From Serratia rhizosphaerae (lineage in GTDB: Bacteria > Pseudomonadota > Gammaproteobacteria > Enterobacterales > Enterobacteriaceae): a stretch of 64,000 nt of DNA. How positions within the stretch are numbered: the stretch's first letter is position 1; every line of letters starts with the position of its first letter. Below are positions 25,495-37,732 of the stretch, piece after piece. Under the pieces are notes generated by a model. The model was not told the origin of the DNA and ran no database searches. It was given only the letters and a program-made list of their open reading frames with translations. Where the stretch lies: NCBI RefSeq assembly GCF_009817885.1, contig NZ_CP041764.1:3658001-3722000 (forward strand), in the 5' to 3' direction. A program made the position numbers and the translations under genes.

Positions 25495-27789
25495 TCAGAA
25501 GTGGGTGTTGATGCTCATATAGAAGGTGCGGCCCGGTTCGTTGTAGGTAGCCGCCCCGGCGCCGGCGATATTGACCGCGCCGGTGGTCGGGTTGCCGACG
25601 TTCTGCGCGTTGCCGGCGCGGAACTGGCGTTTGTCGAACAGGTTGTCGACCCCGGCGGTCATGCTGACGTTTTTGCTGACGTCGTAGGTGGCGCTGAGAC
25701 CGACGATGGCGTACGGGCTGACTTCACGTCTTTCGCTGCCGCTGGTGGCTTCCCCTTTGTAGTTGTACTTCTTCGGTTTCTGACGGCCGTACCAGGTCAG
25801 GGTGCTCTGCATCGACAGGTCCTGCGTCGCCTGCCAGCTCAGGGTGGAGTTGAGCGTGAACTTGGGAATAACCGACAGGTAATCGTCGGTGGTCTTATTC
25901 TTGTTCTCGATCATATAGGTCAGGTTGTTGGTCCAGGAGACCGTTTCGCTGACCGGCACGTTCAGCGACCCTTCCAGACCCTGCACCACCGCCTTAGGCA
26001 CGTTCTCCCAGCGGTAGATGTCGGTTTTACCGTTGCTGGTCTGGCTGACAGGCGTGTAGCCGGCTTCGATCTTGTTGCGGTAGTCGTTGCGGAAGTAAGT
26101 GACGCCGGCCAGCCAGCCGTCGTTGTGGAACTCCAGCCCGATTTCTTTGTTCACGCTGGTTTCTGCCTTCAGATCGTCGTTGCCCATCAGGTAGCAGCCG
26201 ACGCCGCTGGAGCTGTTGGCGCAGCCCTGGCCTTTGCTGTACAGGATATAGTTCGGGTTGGTCTGGAACAGGTTCGGCGCTTTATAGGCGCGGGCGATGC
26301 CCATCTTCAGGGTGAAGTATTCACCCAGCTCCTGCGACAGATTCAGCGACGGGCTCCAGTTATCGCCGGACACCGAGTGGTGATCGTAGCGCATGCCCGG
26401 CGTCAGCATGGTGGTGTCGGTGAGCTCAATATTATCTTCGGCAAACAGCGAGAAAATACGCGCGGATGAGTAGGGGCTGCGATCCGAACTGGAGAGACCG
26501 TCGATATCGCCGCCCTGCAGCGCCTGGCTGACGATTGAACTGCTCTTCATCTTCTGCTGGTTCCATTCGGCGCCCAGCGTGGCGGTTTGCGGCACCCACA
26601 TCTCGAACGGCACGCTGACTTCGCTGTGCAGCAGGATATCGTCCAGATCGGTGTCGTTAAAGCCGGCGTCTTTCTCGTTGAAAATCCCTTCGGTGCCGCC
26701 GGCCAGCCCTTCGTTCATCCGCGAGTTGCGGGTGTTTTCGTATTGCACATAGTTATTGGTGCTGACGCCGTTGTCCCAGGCGCCCTGATAACGTAAGGCG
26801 TAGGTTTCGCGGTACATACGGTTGGTCTCTTTACCGTACATATCCTTCACCAGGTCATTGCTGTTGGTGTTCTGGGTATCGCCGGCGTACAGGTTGCCCT
26901 GACGGCCGTAGCCATATTCGAACTCCAGCGATTGCAGATGGGCGAAATCCCAGTGCAGCAGGCCGTTGATGTTTTTGTCGATCACCCCTTCGCGACCGGC
27001 CGGCAGGCTGTCGGCATAGGCGCCGTAGCGGTCGGACTGATGACCCTGGTTGATATATTGGGAATCAGCCTGGGTTTTGCTGTAGCCGCCAAACAGGCGG
27101 AAGCTCAGGGTATCGGTTAACGGCCCGGCCAGGCTGAAGTCGGTGCGTTTGGTGGCGCCTTCCTCTTTATGCTGCGGAATGTTGTAGTAGGCATTCAGCG
27201 AGCCGTGCAGTTCTTTGGTCTGTTTCTTGGTGATGATATTGACCACGCCGCCGGCGGCGCCGCTGCCGTAGCGGGCGGCGGCCGGGCCGCGCAGCACTTC
27301 GATGCGCTCAATCATTTCCGGCGGCACCCAGGCGGTGTCGCCGCGGGTATCGCGCTCGCCGCGCCAGCCCTGACGCACCGAGTTGCGGCTGCTGGCTGGC
27401 ATACCGTCGATCAGAACCAGCGTGTTTTCCGGCCCCATGCCGCGGATATCCAGCTGGCGGTTGTTGCCGCGCTGGCCGCTGGTGGAGTTGCCGGTCAGGT
27501 TGACGCCGGGCATGGTGCGGATCAGTTCGCTGATATCGCGCGCCGGCGGGCGCTTTTTGATTTCGTCGGCGGTGATGGTGGAGACGCCGGGCGCCTGCAG
27601 GTTCTGCTTGGCGGCGGTCACCAGGATGGTGTCTTCGGCCGGTTTTGCTGGTTTTTTATCGTCAGCGGCGGCGGTGTTTTCCGCGTTTGAGGGGGTATCC
27701 GTTTGCTGTGCGGCGTGTGCCAAAGTGGACGCGCCTAAACCCAGGCCGATAAAGGTAGCCAGAGAATAACGAGAAAGTGTGCGATTCAT
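25495..27789 (-). CDS. fepA: TonB-dependent ferric enterobactin receptor FepA
   Basis: This 764-residue outer-membrane receptor imports ferric enterobactin using TonB energy. A Sec signal of about 27 residues is followed by the TonB box (Asp-Thr-Ile-Leu-Val-Thr-Ala). A plug domain (about 60-200) with Arg-Gly-Met-Gly-Pro-Glu-Asn follows, then a 22-strand barrel ending in Phe, as is typical for porin-like proteins. The frame is open to 27831. I start at 27789, where the signal peptide begins. A Fur-like box lies in the shared promoter with fes. In E. coli entD follows fepA. Here budB does. Confidence 0.93.
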   Translation of the reverse strand: MNRTLSRYSLATFIGLGLGASTLAHAAQQTDTPSNAENTAAADDKKPAKPAEDTILVTAAKQNLQAPGVSTITADEIKKRPPARDISELIRTMPGVNLTGNSTSGQRGNNRQLDIRGMGPENTLVLIDGMPASSRNSVRQGWRGERDTRGDTAWVPPEMIERIEVLRGPAAARYGSGAAGGVVNIITKKQTKELHGSLNAYYNIPQHKEEGATKRTDFSLAGPLTDTLSFRLFGGYSKTQADSQYINQGHQSDRYGAYADSLPAGREGVIDKNINGLLHWDFAHLQSLEFEYGYGRQGNLYAGDTQNTNSNDLVKDMYGKETNRMYRETYALRYQGAWDNGVSTNNYVQYENTRNSRMNEGLAGGTEGIFNEKDAGFNDTDLDDILLHSEVSVPFEMWVPQTATLGAEWNQQKMKSSSIVSQALQGGDIDGLSSSDRSPYSSARIFSLFAEDNIELTDTTMLTPGMRYDHHSVSGDNWSPSLNLSQELGEYFTLKMGIARAYKAPNLFQTNPNYILYSKGQGCANSSSGVGCYLMGNDDLKAETSVNKEIGLEFHNDGWLAGVTYFRNDYRNKIEAGYTPVSQTSNGKTDIYRWENVPKAVVQGLEGSLNVPVSETVSWTNNLTYMIENKNKTTDDYLSVIPKFTLNSTLSWQATQDLSMQSTLTWYGRQKPKKYNYKGEATSGSERREVSPYAIVGLSATYDVSKNVSMTAGVDNLFDKRQFRAGNAQNVGNPTTGAVNIAGAGAATYNEPGRTFYMSINTHF

Positions 27790-28093
27790 TGTGATTTCCT
27801 GCCGTTTTGCCATCCCTGCGGCGTAGCTCATGCCGGCAGGGCAGCCGGTTGTCGTTTTTTATGTCGTCAATGATTCATGGATAGAATAAGCCGGAGACGC
27901 GCTCGGCATTCGACCCGTTACTAATAATCGGCATCCGTCCCCGATGAAGAATACCGACCCTGTTTGTGGGCCCGTACACACTATTGCAAATGAAAATAAT
28001 TATCAATAGTATTCGATTTGCCGTGTCTATATATGCGGTAGGGCAGCCGGATATTTTCCGTGCGCACAGCGTGTTATGCCAACTACCAGGTGA
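27790..28093. promoter_or_regulatory. fepA/fes divergent promoter region with Fur box
   Basis: This 304-base gene-free stretch is AT-rich in the centre. A 6-1-6 Fur-like palindrome GAAAAT-A-ATTATC is at 27992-28004 with one mismatch to GATAAT-N-ATTATC. In E. coli the fepA-fes promoter pair is a classical Fur target, so iron repression is expected. I see no other element in the rest of the gap. Confidence 0.75.
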
Positions 28094-29485
28094 GTGGGTG
28101 TTTTGAAAACTGAACAACAGCCAACAAGCAGTACGTTATTAACAAGCAAGCACGTCGGGAGCCATGGCTGGTGGCTGGAGATTGCCCGGCGCGGCACGCC
28201 GTTGGTGGAACCGACCGACAACGGCCGCTGGAAGGTGACCTTCCTCTGGCGCGATCCGCAGGGGTGCGAACTGACGTCCGCCTATAAGCGCGTCTGGATC
28301 AACATTAATTGCCTGACCGACCACCATCAGCCGAATCCGCCGCAGAGTCTGCAGCGTCTGAGCGGCAGCGATGTGTGGTACTGGCAAACTGAACTGAACG
28401 CCGACTGGCGCGGCAGTTACTGCTTTATTCCCAGCATGGACGACCGTCCGCTGCGCGTCGACGGGGCCGATGCCCACGCCAATATGCATGCGCGGCGCCA
28501 TTGGTGGCATCAGGTGTTCGCCAGCGCGACGCACGATCTGTTGAACCCTTACCGCTCCTGGCCGGCCGCCGGCGGTAATATTGTCTCCGGGCTGCATATG
28601 CCGGAAGCGCCGCCGCAGCCTGCCTGGCATGATTTTGACAACTATGAGGTTGCCAGCGGCCGCTGCATTCCGCCGGCGCCGGCGCGTCTGCAGCAGCATA
28701 CCTGGCACAGCGAGCGGCTCGGCAACAGCCGCAAAGTGTGGGTGTACACCACCGGCGACGGCGATCCGACGCAGCGACCGCTGGCGATTCTGCTCGACGG
28801 CCAGTTCTGGGCACAGCAGATGCCGGTGTGGGATCCGCTGATGCAGATGACCCGTGCAGGCCAGTTGCCGGCAGCGATGTATGTGCTGATCGATATTATC
28901 GATTTGAAACATCGCGCCCAGGAGCTGAGCTGTAACCCCGATTTCTGGCTGGCGCTGCAGGAAGAGCTGCTGCCGCAGTTGGCGGAGTGGGCGCCGCACA
29001 GCGCCGAGGCTGCGCGCACCGTGGTGGCCGGGCAAAGTTTTGGCGGCCTCTCCGCGTTGTATGCCGGGTTGAACTGGCCGCAGCGTTTCGGCGCGGTAAT
29101 CGCCCAGTCCGGTTCTTACTGGTGGCCGCGGCGCGATATGCTGCAACTGCCGACCCCGCCAGAGGACGCCTGCTGGCTGCAGCGTCAGGTAGAGCAGGGA
29201 TTGGGCAGCCACGGCGCGCTAAAGGTGTTTATGGAAGCCGGCATGCATGAGCCGTTGGTGCATCGGGTCAGCGGCCAGATGGCGACGCTGCTCAGCCAGC
29301 GCGGACATCGGGTGCACTATCGGGCGGTCGAAGGCGGCCATGATGCGTTGTGCTGGCGCGGCGGCCTGCTGGATGGCCTGCAGGCGCTGTGGCAGCCTGA
29401 TTTTGTCACCGCCCACCAAACCACGCCGGTTGCCGATCCCCGTCTGATTCAAGGAGCCCGCGATGGACATGCCGAACCCGTTTGA
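28094..29485 (+). CDS. fes: Enterochelin esterase Fes
   Basis: This 463-residue cytoplasmic esterase cuts the ester bonds of ferric enterobactin to release iron. The nucleophile motif is Gly-Gln-Ser-Phe-Gly-Gly, and the catalytic His is in Gly-Gly-His-Asp-Ala-Leu. The N-terminal recognition domain is longer than in E. coli Fes by about 45 residues, as in many Fes proteins. The start is GTG 28094. TTG 28103 is nine bases from AGGTGA and may be the real start. It overlaps ybdZ by 23 bases, which implies one fes-ybdZ-entF transcript. Confidence 0.93.
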   Translation: MGVLKTEQQPTSSTLLTSKHVGSHGWWLEIARRGTPLVEPTDNGRWKVTFLWRDPQGCELTSAYKRVWININCLTDHHQPNPPQSLQRLSGSDVWYWQTELNADWRGSYCFIPSMDDRPLRVDGADAHANMHARRHWWHQVFASATHDLLNPYRSWPAAGGNIVSGLHMPEAPPQPAWHDFDNYEVASGRCIPPAPARLQQHTWHSERLGNSRKVWVYTTGDGDPTQRPLAILLDGQFWAQQMPVWDPLMQMTRAGQLPAAMYVLIDIIDLKHRAQELSCNPDFWLALQEELLPQLAEWAPHSAEAARTVVAGQSFGGLSALYAGLNWPQRFGAVIAQSGSYWWPRRDMLQLPTPPEDACWLQRQVEQGLGSHGALKVFMEAGMHEPLVHRVSGQMATLLSQRGHRVHYRAVEGGHDALCWRGGLLDGLQALWQPDFVTAHQTTPVADPRLIQGARDGHAEPV

Positions 29486-29668
29486 CGACCCGCAGCAGCG
29501 CTGCCTGATTCTGTGCAACGGGCAGCAGCAGTACAGCCTGTGGCCTGACTTCAGTCCGGCACCGGACGGCTGGCGTACGGTGTTCGGCCCGGCAGAACGC
29601 GCCGAATGCGTCGGCTGGCTGGAAACGCACTGGCGGGACATGCGGCCCGCCGCGCAGCGTGAGCAACA

Positions 29669-29672
<4 letters not shown>
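29463..29672 (+). CDS. ybdZ: MbtH-like protein YbdZ
   Basis: This 69-residue MbtH-family chaperone supports adenylation by EntF. The family signature is present: Asn-Pro-Phe-Asp near the N-terminus, then Tyr-Ser-Leu-Trp-Pro, Gly-Trp and a late Trp-Leu pair. It overlaps the end of fes by 23 bases and the start of entF by four (ATGA). This nested arrangement suggests coupled translation and balanced amounts with EntF. Confidence 0.95.
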
Positions 29673-33634
<3,962 letters not shown>

Positions 33635-33672
33635 GCGGGCAGGGCGCGTTGCGCCCGATGATGAGGCATTAG

Positions 33673-33695
33673 AAAGGCGCGTAAGCGCCTTTTTT
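33673..33695. terminator. Terminator after entF
   Basis: AAAGGCGC pairs with GCGCCTTT around GTAA, with six T on the plus side. It lies between entF and a minus-strand small gene. Confidence 0.9.
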
Positions 33696-33709
33696 ATCGT
33701 TAATCGGTG

Positions 33710-33904
33710 TCAGTCTGATGGGGAATCGGCATGCACATGCCGATGCAGCATGGGATTATCTGCAGCCGTAGTGCCGGAAGGCGGGCCGGACGCTTCAATA
33801 ACCGGGTTATTGGATGGCAGGTCCTGTTCTGACTGAACCGAGCGGACCAGGCGGTTGAGCGCCAGGGCCCGGCGCTCGGCGATCGGACGTTTAGTGTTGA
33901 GCAT
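33710..33904 (-). CDS. Unrecognised 64-residue protein in siderophore locus
   Basis: I do not recognise this small protein. It is hydrophilic, with an Arg-rich first half (Arg-Arg-Ala-Leu-Ala-Leu-Asn-Arg) and a Pro/Ser/His-rich tail. It has no signal peptide or membrane span. The frame is open to 33955. I chose ATG 33904 because GAGGGA lies seven to ten bases upstream. It follows the 207-residue unknown gene with a 72-base gap and may be last on the fepDGC transcript. It could also be non-coding. Confidence 0.45.
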   Translation of the reverse strand: MLNTKRPIAERRALALNRLVRSVQSEQDLPSNNPVIEASGPPSGTTAADNPMLHRHVHADSPSD

Positions 33905-33976
33905 CTGCATTTCCCTCGCTTGTCTGCTGTCTGAAAATTGGACAAATTTTACCATGAGTTTGCTGCGAACCCAACG

Positions 33977-34600
33977 TCAGCGCGCGTAGTTTTCAATATA
34001 GGCTTCCAGTGCGCTAAAACGCGTAACGCAGTCCATACTGCCGGGAATCTGCCGGAAGTCGGCATGGGATAAGTAGTAGCGAAGCGTATGCGGATTAATC
34101 GCCTGGCGGATGGTTATGCGCAGCGTTTTTTCATCACAGCCGCAGCGTGCTATCAGCCCGAGCGCATAGAAATATAAGGTATACAACACGTACTTAAACA
34201 TTTTGCCGTGGAGCGGGTGCCGTGCGTTATCCGTCACAAAGTTTTCAAGGGCAGTGACTTCGAGAGTATTGAAGTGAACATCGTAGATACACAGGCAAAT
34301 GCCGGCAGGCTGCGTAGGGTCCGTTTGTAGTTTGAAGGCAAAATCAAAGCCTTCCTGGTGGCGGTAACGCATGGTGCGGTCGTCAAAGCGTGATACTAAA
34401 TGGCGCCAGTTGAGTCTGAGCCGATGCATATTGTGGTGTAGCCAGCTTTCATCGGCGCGTTGAACAGCCGTGATGGTCAACCCGCCGGCAATTAACACCG
34501 TATTCATATCGGCCAGAGCCTGACGAATGATTTCTTTATGCGTTGTTGCAGAAAGCGGCCTCTGCCGGGGCGGGCATTGGCCGTTGACGATATCTTCCAT
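33977..34600 (-). CDS. Unrecognised 207-residue protein downstream of fepC
   Basis: I cannot assign this gene to a family with confidence. It has AAAGG nine bases before ATG 34600 and follows fepC by 97 bases, so it is probably transcribed with fepDGC. In E. coli the fepE (Wzz-type) gene sits here, and this is not Wzz because it has no flanking transmembrane helices. The C-terminal half (Gly-Lys-Met-Phe then Asn-Pro-His-Thr-Leu-Arg-Tyr-Tyr-Leu) faintly recalls a GNAT acyltransferase. It lacks the Trp-x-x-Lys-Glu motif of a phosphopantetheinyl transferase. It is more AT-rich than its neighbours, which hints at separate acquisition. Confidence 0.7.
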   Translation of the reverse strand: MEDIVNGQCPPRQRPLSATTHKEIIRQALADMNTVLIAGGLTITAVQRADESWLHHNMHRLRLNWRHLVSRFDDRTMRYRHQEGFDFAFKLQTDPTQPAGICLCIYDVHFNTLEVTALENFVTDNARHPLHGKMFKYVLYTLYFYALGLIARCGCDEKTLRITIRQAINPHTLRYYLSHADFRQIPGSMDCVTRFSALEAYIENYAR

Positions 34601-34697
34601 GATTTAATGCCTTTGATCCGTGGTTCCCGGTAGGTTAACGACGGGGCTGGGGGACGGCAAACGGCGATGTTTAAATCAGGAAGGCCGATCGCAAAGT

Positions 34698-35501
34698 TCA
34701 GGGTTTACCCAGCGGCACCACCAGCGGCGTATGCGATACCGGATCGTCAATGATCATGCACTTCAGGCCGTACACCTCTTCGATCAGCTGCGGCGTGACG
34801 ATATCTTTCGGCGCGCCTTCGGCGATCACCTTTCCGCCGCGCATGGCAATCAGATGGGTGGCGTAGCGGCAGGCATGGTTCAGATCGTGCAGCACCACCA
34901 CTAACGTATGGCCGCGCTCGCGGTTCAGCTGGCGCATCAACTCCAGCAGTTCGATCTGGTGGGTGATATCCAGCCAGGTGGTCGGTTCGTCCAACAAGAG
35001 CAGCGGCGTTTGCTGCGCCAGCACCATGGCGATCCATACGCGCTGGCGCTGACCGCCGGAGAGCGTGTCGACCGCCTGTTCCGCCAGATCTGCCACGCCG
35101 GTGGCGCGCATCGCTTCTTCTACCGCCTGCTGATCCTCCTCCCGCCAGCGGCTGAACAGGCGCTGATGAGGATAGCGGCCACGGGCCACCAGATCGAACA
35201 CGGTAATATCGCCGGGGGCGATCGACGTTTGCGGCAGCAGCCCGAGCTGGCGCGCCACCTCTTTGGTGGCGTAGTCGCGGATGGGTTTGTCATTCAGCCA
35301 CACCTGGCCCTGCTGCGGCTGCATCAGGCGGCTGAGGGTACGCAACAGCGTCGACTTGCCGCAGGCGTTGGGGCCGATAATGACCGTCAGCTCGCCGTGC
35401 GGAATGGCGACGGACAGGTCGCTCGCCACGATTTTCTTGTCATAGCCCAGCGTCAGGTTTTCGGCGCGCAGCGGCGCGGACAGCGGCGTTACAGTATTCA
35501 T
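34698..35501 (-). CDS. fepC: Ferric enterobactin ABC ATPase FepC
   Basis: This 267-residue ATPase drives FepDG. Walker A is Gly-Pro-Asn-Ala-Cys-Gly-Lys-Ser-Thr, the signature is Leu-Ser-Gly-Gly-Gln-Arg-Gln-Arg, and Walker B is Leu-Leu-Leu-Leu-Asp-Glu-Pro. Length and order agree with E. coli FepC. Its start overlaps the fepG stop by four bases. Confidence 0.95.
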   Translation of the reverse strand: MNTVTPLSAPLRAENLTLGYDKKIVASDLSVAIPHGELTVIIGPNACGKSTLLRTLSRLMQPQQGQVWLNDKPIRDYATKEVARQLGLLPQTSIAPGDITVFDLVARGRYPHQRLFSRWREEDQQAVEEAMRATGVADLAEQAVDTLSGGQRQRVWIAMVLAQQTPLLLLDEPTTWLDITHQIELLELMRQLNRERGHTLVVVLHDLNHACRYATHLIAMRGGKVIAEGAPKDIVTPQLIEEVYGLKCMIIDDPVSHTPLVVPLGKP

Positions 35502-36523
35502 TTTCTACGTGACTCACGGATTAATAGCCAAATCAGGTAAATACCGCCCAGGCAGACGGTCAGCACGCCGACCGGCAATTGATACGGTATAAACAGCCGC
35601 TGGGCGGCGACGTCGGCCGCCAGCAGCAGCAGGGCGCCGGTCAGCGCGGTCAGCAGCAGCACGTGGCGGTTGGCGCACAGGCGGCGGGCGATCTGCGGCG
35701 CCACCAGCGCGATAAAGGAGATCGGCCCGGCGACAGCGGTAGCCGCGGCGGTCAGCACCACGCCGAGCAGCAACAGCAGAACGCGCGATCGATCGACCGA
35801 AACGCCGAGCGCGCAGGCGGCGTCGTCGCCCATCTCCAGCAGACGCATGCGGCGCGACAGGCCGCACAACAGCAGCGTCGACAGCGCGATTGCCAGCAGC
35901 GCCGGCTGGCTTTTCGCCCAGGTGATGCCGTTCAGTGAACCGGCGCTCCACAGGCCGGCGGTCATCGATGCCTCCAGCGACGCGCTGACGATCATCCAGG
36001 TATTGGCGCCCATCAGCAGCGCGCGTACCGCGATGCCGACGATAATCAGGCGAAAGGCGTCAACGCCGTTACGCCAGGCCAGCAGGTAGACCAGCAGCGC
36101 GGTCAGCAGGCCGCCGGCCAGCGCGCCGCTGGTGATGCCGAGGATACTGCTGTTAAACAGCACCACGGCCACCAGTACACCGCTGTAGGCACCGGTATTG
36201 AAACCGATAACGTCGGGGCTGCCCAGCGGGTTGCGCAGCAGCGATTGGAATATCGCGCCGCTGATGCCGAGCGCCGCGCCCAGCAGCAGCGCCATCACCA
36301 CGCGCGGCAGACGCCACTGGGTGACGATTACCGCCAGATTGGCGGGGCCTTCGCCGCGCAGGGCGTCAATCACCTGCGCAGCGCTCAAAGACAGCGTGCC
36401 GGCGCCGAGGGCGTAGACGGCCAGCGCCGCGCAGGCGGCGGTGAGCAGCAGCACGGTCAGGGTGGCGCGCGACAGGCGGGCGGCGCGTTGCGGCGCGGAC
36501 AACATGGCGGTATGGCTGGCCAT
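35498..36523 (-). CDS. fepG: Ferric enterobactin permease FepG
   Basis: This 341-residue inner-membrane permease of the FecCD family has eight to ten hydrophobic segments. The family motifs Leu-Leu-Arg-Asn-Pro-Leu-Gly-Ser-Pro-Asp and Gly-Pro-Ile-Ser-Phe-Ile are present. The open frame extends to 36901, but that part is a shadow of fepD. ATG 36523 has AGGAGGAG nine bases upstream inside fepD, and its first base is shared with the fepD stop. Confidence 0.95.
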   Translation of the reverse strand: MASHTAMLSAPQRAARLSRATLTVLLLTAACAALAVYALGAGTLSLSAAQVIDALRGEGPANLAVIVTQWRLPRVVMALLLGAALGISGAIFQSLLRNPLGSPDVIGFNTGAYSGVLVAVVLFNSSILGITSGALAGGLLTALLVYLLAWRNGVDAFRLIIVGIAVRALLMGANTWMIVSASLEASMTAGLWSAGSLNGITWAKSQPALLAIALSTLLLCGLSRRMRLLEMGDDAACALGVSVDRSRVLLLLLGVVLTAAATAVAGPISFIALVAPQIARRLCANRHVLLLTALTGALLLLAADVAAQRLFIPYQLPVGVLTVCLGGIYLIWLLIRESRRK

Positions 36524-37596
36524 CAGCGACTCCTCCTGAACATATGACGCTGACGCACCAGCGCAATCAGCACCGGTGCGCCAATCAGCGCGGTGACGAT
36601 GGAGACGCGCAGCTCGCCCGGCACCAGGAAACGGCCGACTAAATCGGCGCTGAGCAGCAGGATCGGCGTCAGCACCAGCGTCCAGGGTAAAATCCAGTGC
36701 AGTTCGGAGCCGGCCAGACGGCGGGCGATATGCGGCATCATCAGGCCGACGAAGGCGATTGGGCCGACGGCGGCGGTGGCGCCGCCGCACAGCAGGGTGA
36801 TTGCCAGCAGGCCGAGCAGCTGCGTACGTACGATGCCGGTACCCAGCGCGGTGGCCAGATCGCTGCCCATGCTCAGGCTGTTGAGGGCTTTGGTCAGCCA
36901 CAGGGCGATCAGCGTACCGAGGAGAATCGGCAGCGCGACGGTGCGCACCACCTGCATATTTTGGATATCCAGCGAGCCGGCCTGCCAGAAGCGCAGCTGG
37001 TCGAACACCTGCGGATTAAGCAGAGAAATCCCGGTGGTCATGCCGTCCAGCACCGCGCCCAGCGCCACGCCCGCCAGCGTCAGGCGCACCGGATTCAGCG
37101 TGCTGCGCCCGAGTGCGCCTACCAGCGCCACCAGCAGCGAGGCGCAGAGCGCACCGGCAAAAGCGAACCACAGATATTGGCCGATGTCGGTGGCGCCGAA
37201 CAGCGACATGCCCAGCACCACGGCGAAACCGGCGCCGGCGTTGACGCCGAGAATGCCCGGGTCTGCCAGCGGGTTGCGCGACAAGGTCTGCATCAGGGCG
37301 CCGGCCAGACCGAGCGCGATGCCGGCCAGCACGCCGATCAGCGTACGCGGCAGGCGGGCGTCGGTGATGATCACGCAGTCAACGCCGCTGCACTGGCCGT
37401 TTAATGCCTGCAGAACGGTGGAGAAGGGGATGGATTGGGCGCCCAGCGCCAGGCTGAGCGCCATCATCAGCAGCAGTATCAGTACGGCGAACAGCAGCGC
37501 GTAGAGCCGGCGGCGAAAGGTGCGCGTAGTACCTAAAAACAGAGTTTCCTGGGGCGCTGAAGCAGCGTGCGAGCAATTGTGTGTAAGCCGGAACAT
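36523..37596 (-). CDS. fepD: Ferric enterobactin permease FepD
   Basis: This 357-residue FecCD-family permease partners FepG. It shows Leu-Ser-Arg-Asn-Pro-Leu-Ala-Asp-Pro-Gly-Ile-Leu-Gly and Gly-Pro-Ile-Ala-Phe-Val-Gly-Leu. A soluble stretch of about 28 residues precedes the first membrane helix, longer than in E. coli, so the true start may lie a little downstream. It is the first gene of fepD-fepG-fepC and divergent from entS, with a Fur box between them. Confidence 0.94.
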   Translation of the reverse strand: MFRLTHNCSHAASAPQETLFLGTTRTFRRRLYALLFAVLILLLMMALSLALGAQSIPFSTVLQALNGQCSGVDCVIITDARLPRTLIGVLAGIALGLAGALMQTLSRNPLADPGILGVNAGAGFAVVLGMSLFGATDIGQYLWFAFAGALCASLLVALVGALGRSTLNPVRLTLAGVALGAVLDGMTTGISLLNPQVFDQLRFWQAGSLDIQNMQVVRTVALPILLGTLIALWLTKALNSLSMGSDLATALGTGIVRTQLLGLLAITLLCGGATAAVGPIAFVGLMMPHIARRLAGSELHWILPWTLVLTPILLLSADLVGRFLVPGELRVSIVTALIGAPVLIALVRQRHMFRRSR

Positions 37597-37625
37597 AACA
37601 GCCCATTATTCAATTGAATATTAAT

Positions 37626-37638
37626 GATATTTATTATC
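37626..37638. promoter_or_regulatory. Fur box between fepD and entS
   Basis: GATATT-T-ATTATC matches the 6-1-6 Fur pattern with one mismatch and is followed by further AT-rich half-sites. It lies in the 136-base divergent gap, as in E. coli, and should repress both genes when iron is sufficient. Confidence 0.8.
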
Positions 37639-37732
37639 ATTATTGATTGTATTCATCTATGGTAGCATGAGTCGCTGCCCCATTGCAGTAGCAAGCGTGC
37701 AATTCCTTTATAAAGCTGTGGTGATAAAACAC

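Noticed and set aside
33977..34600. The 207-residue gene as the missing EntD phosphopantetheinyl transferase
   Set aside because: The length is similar, but the Gly-(Ile/Val)-Asp and Trp-x-x-Lys-Glu motifs of that family are absent.
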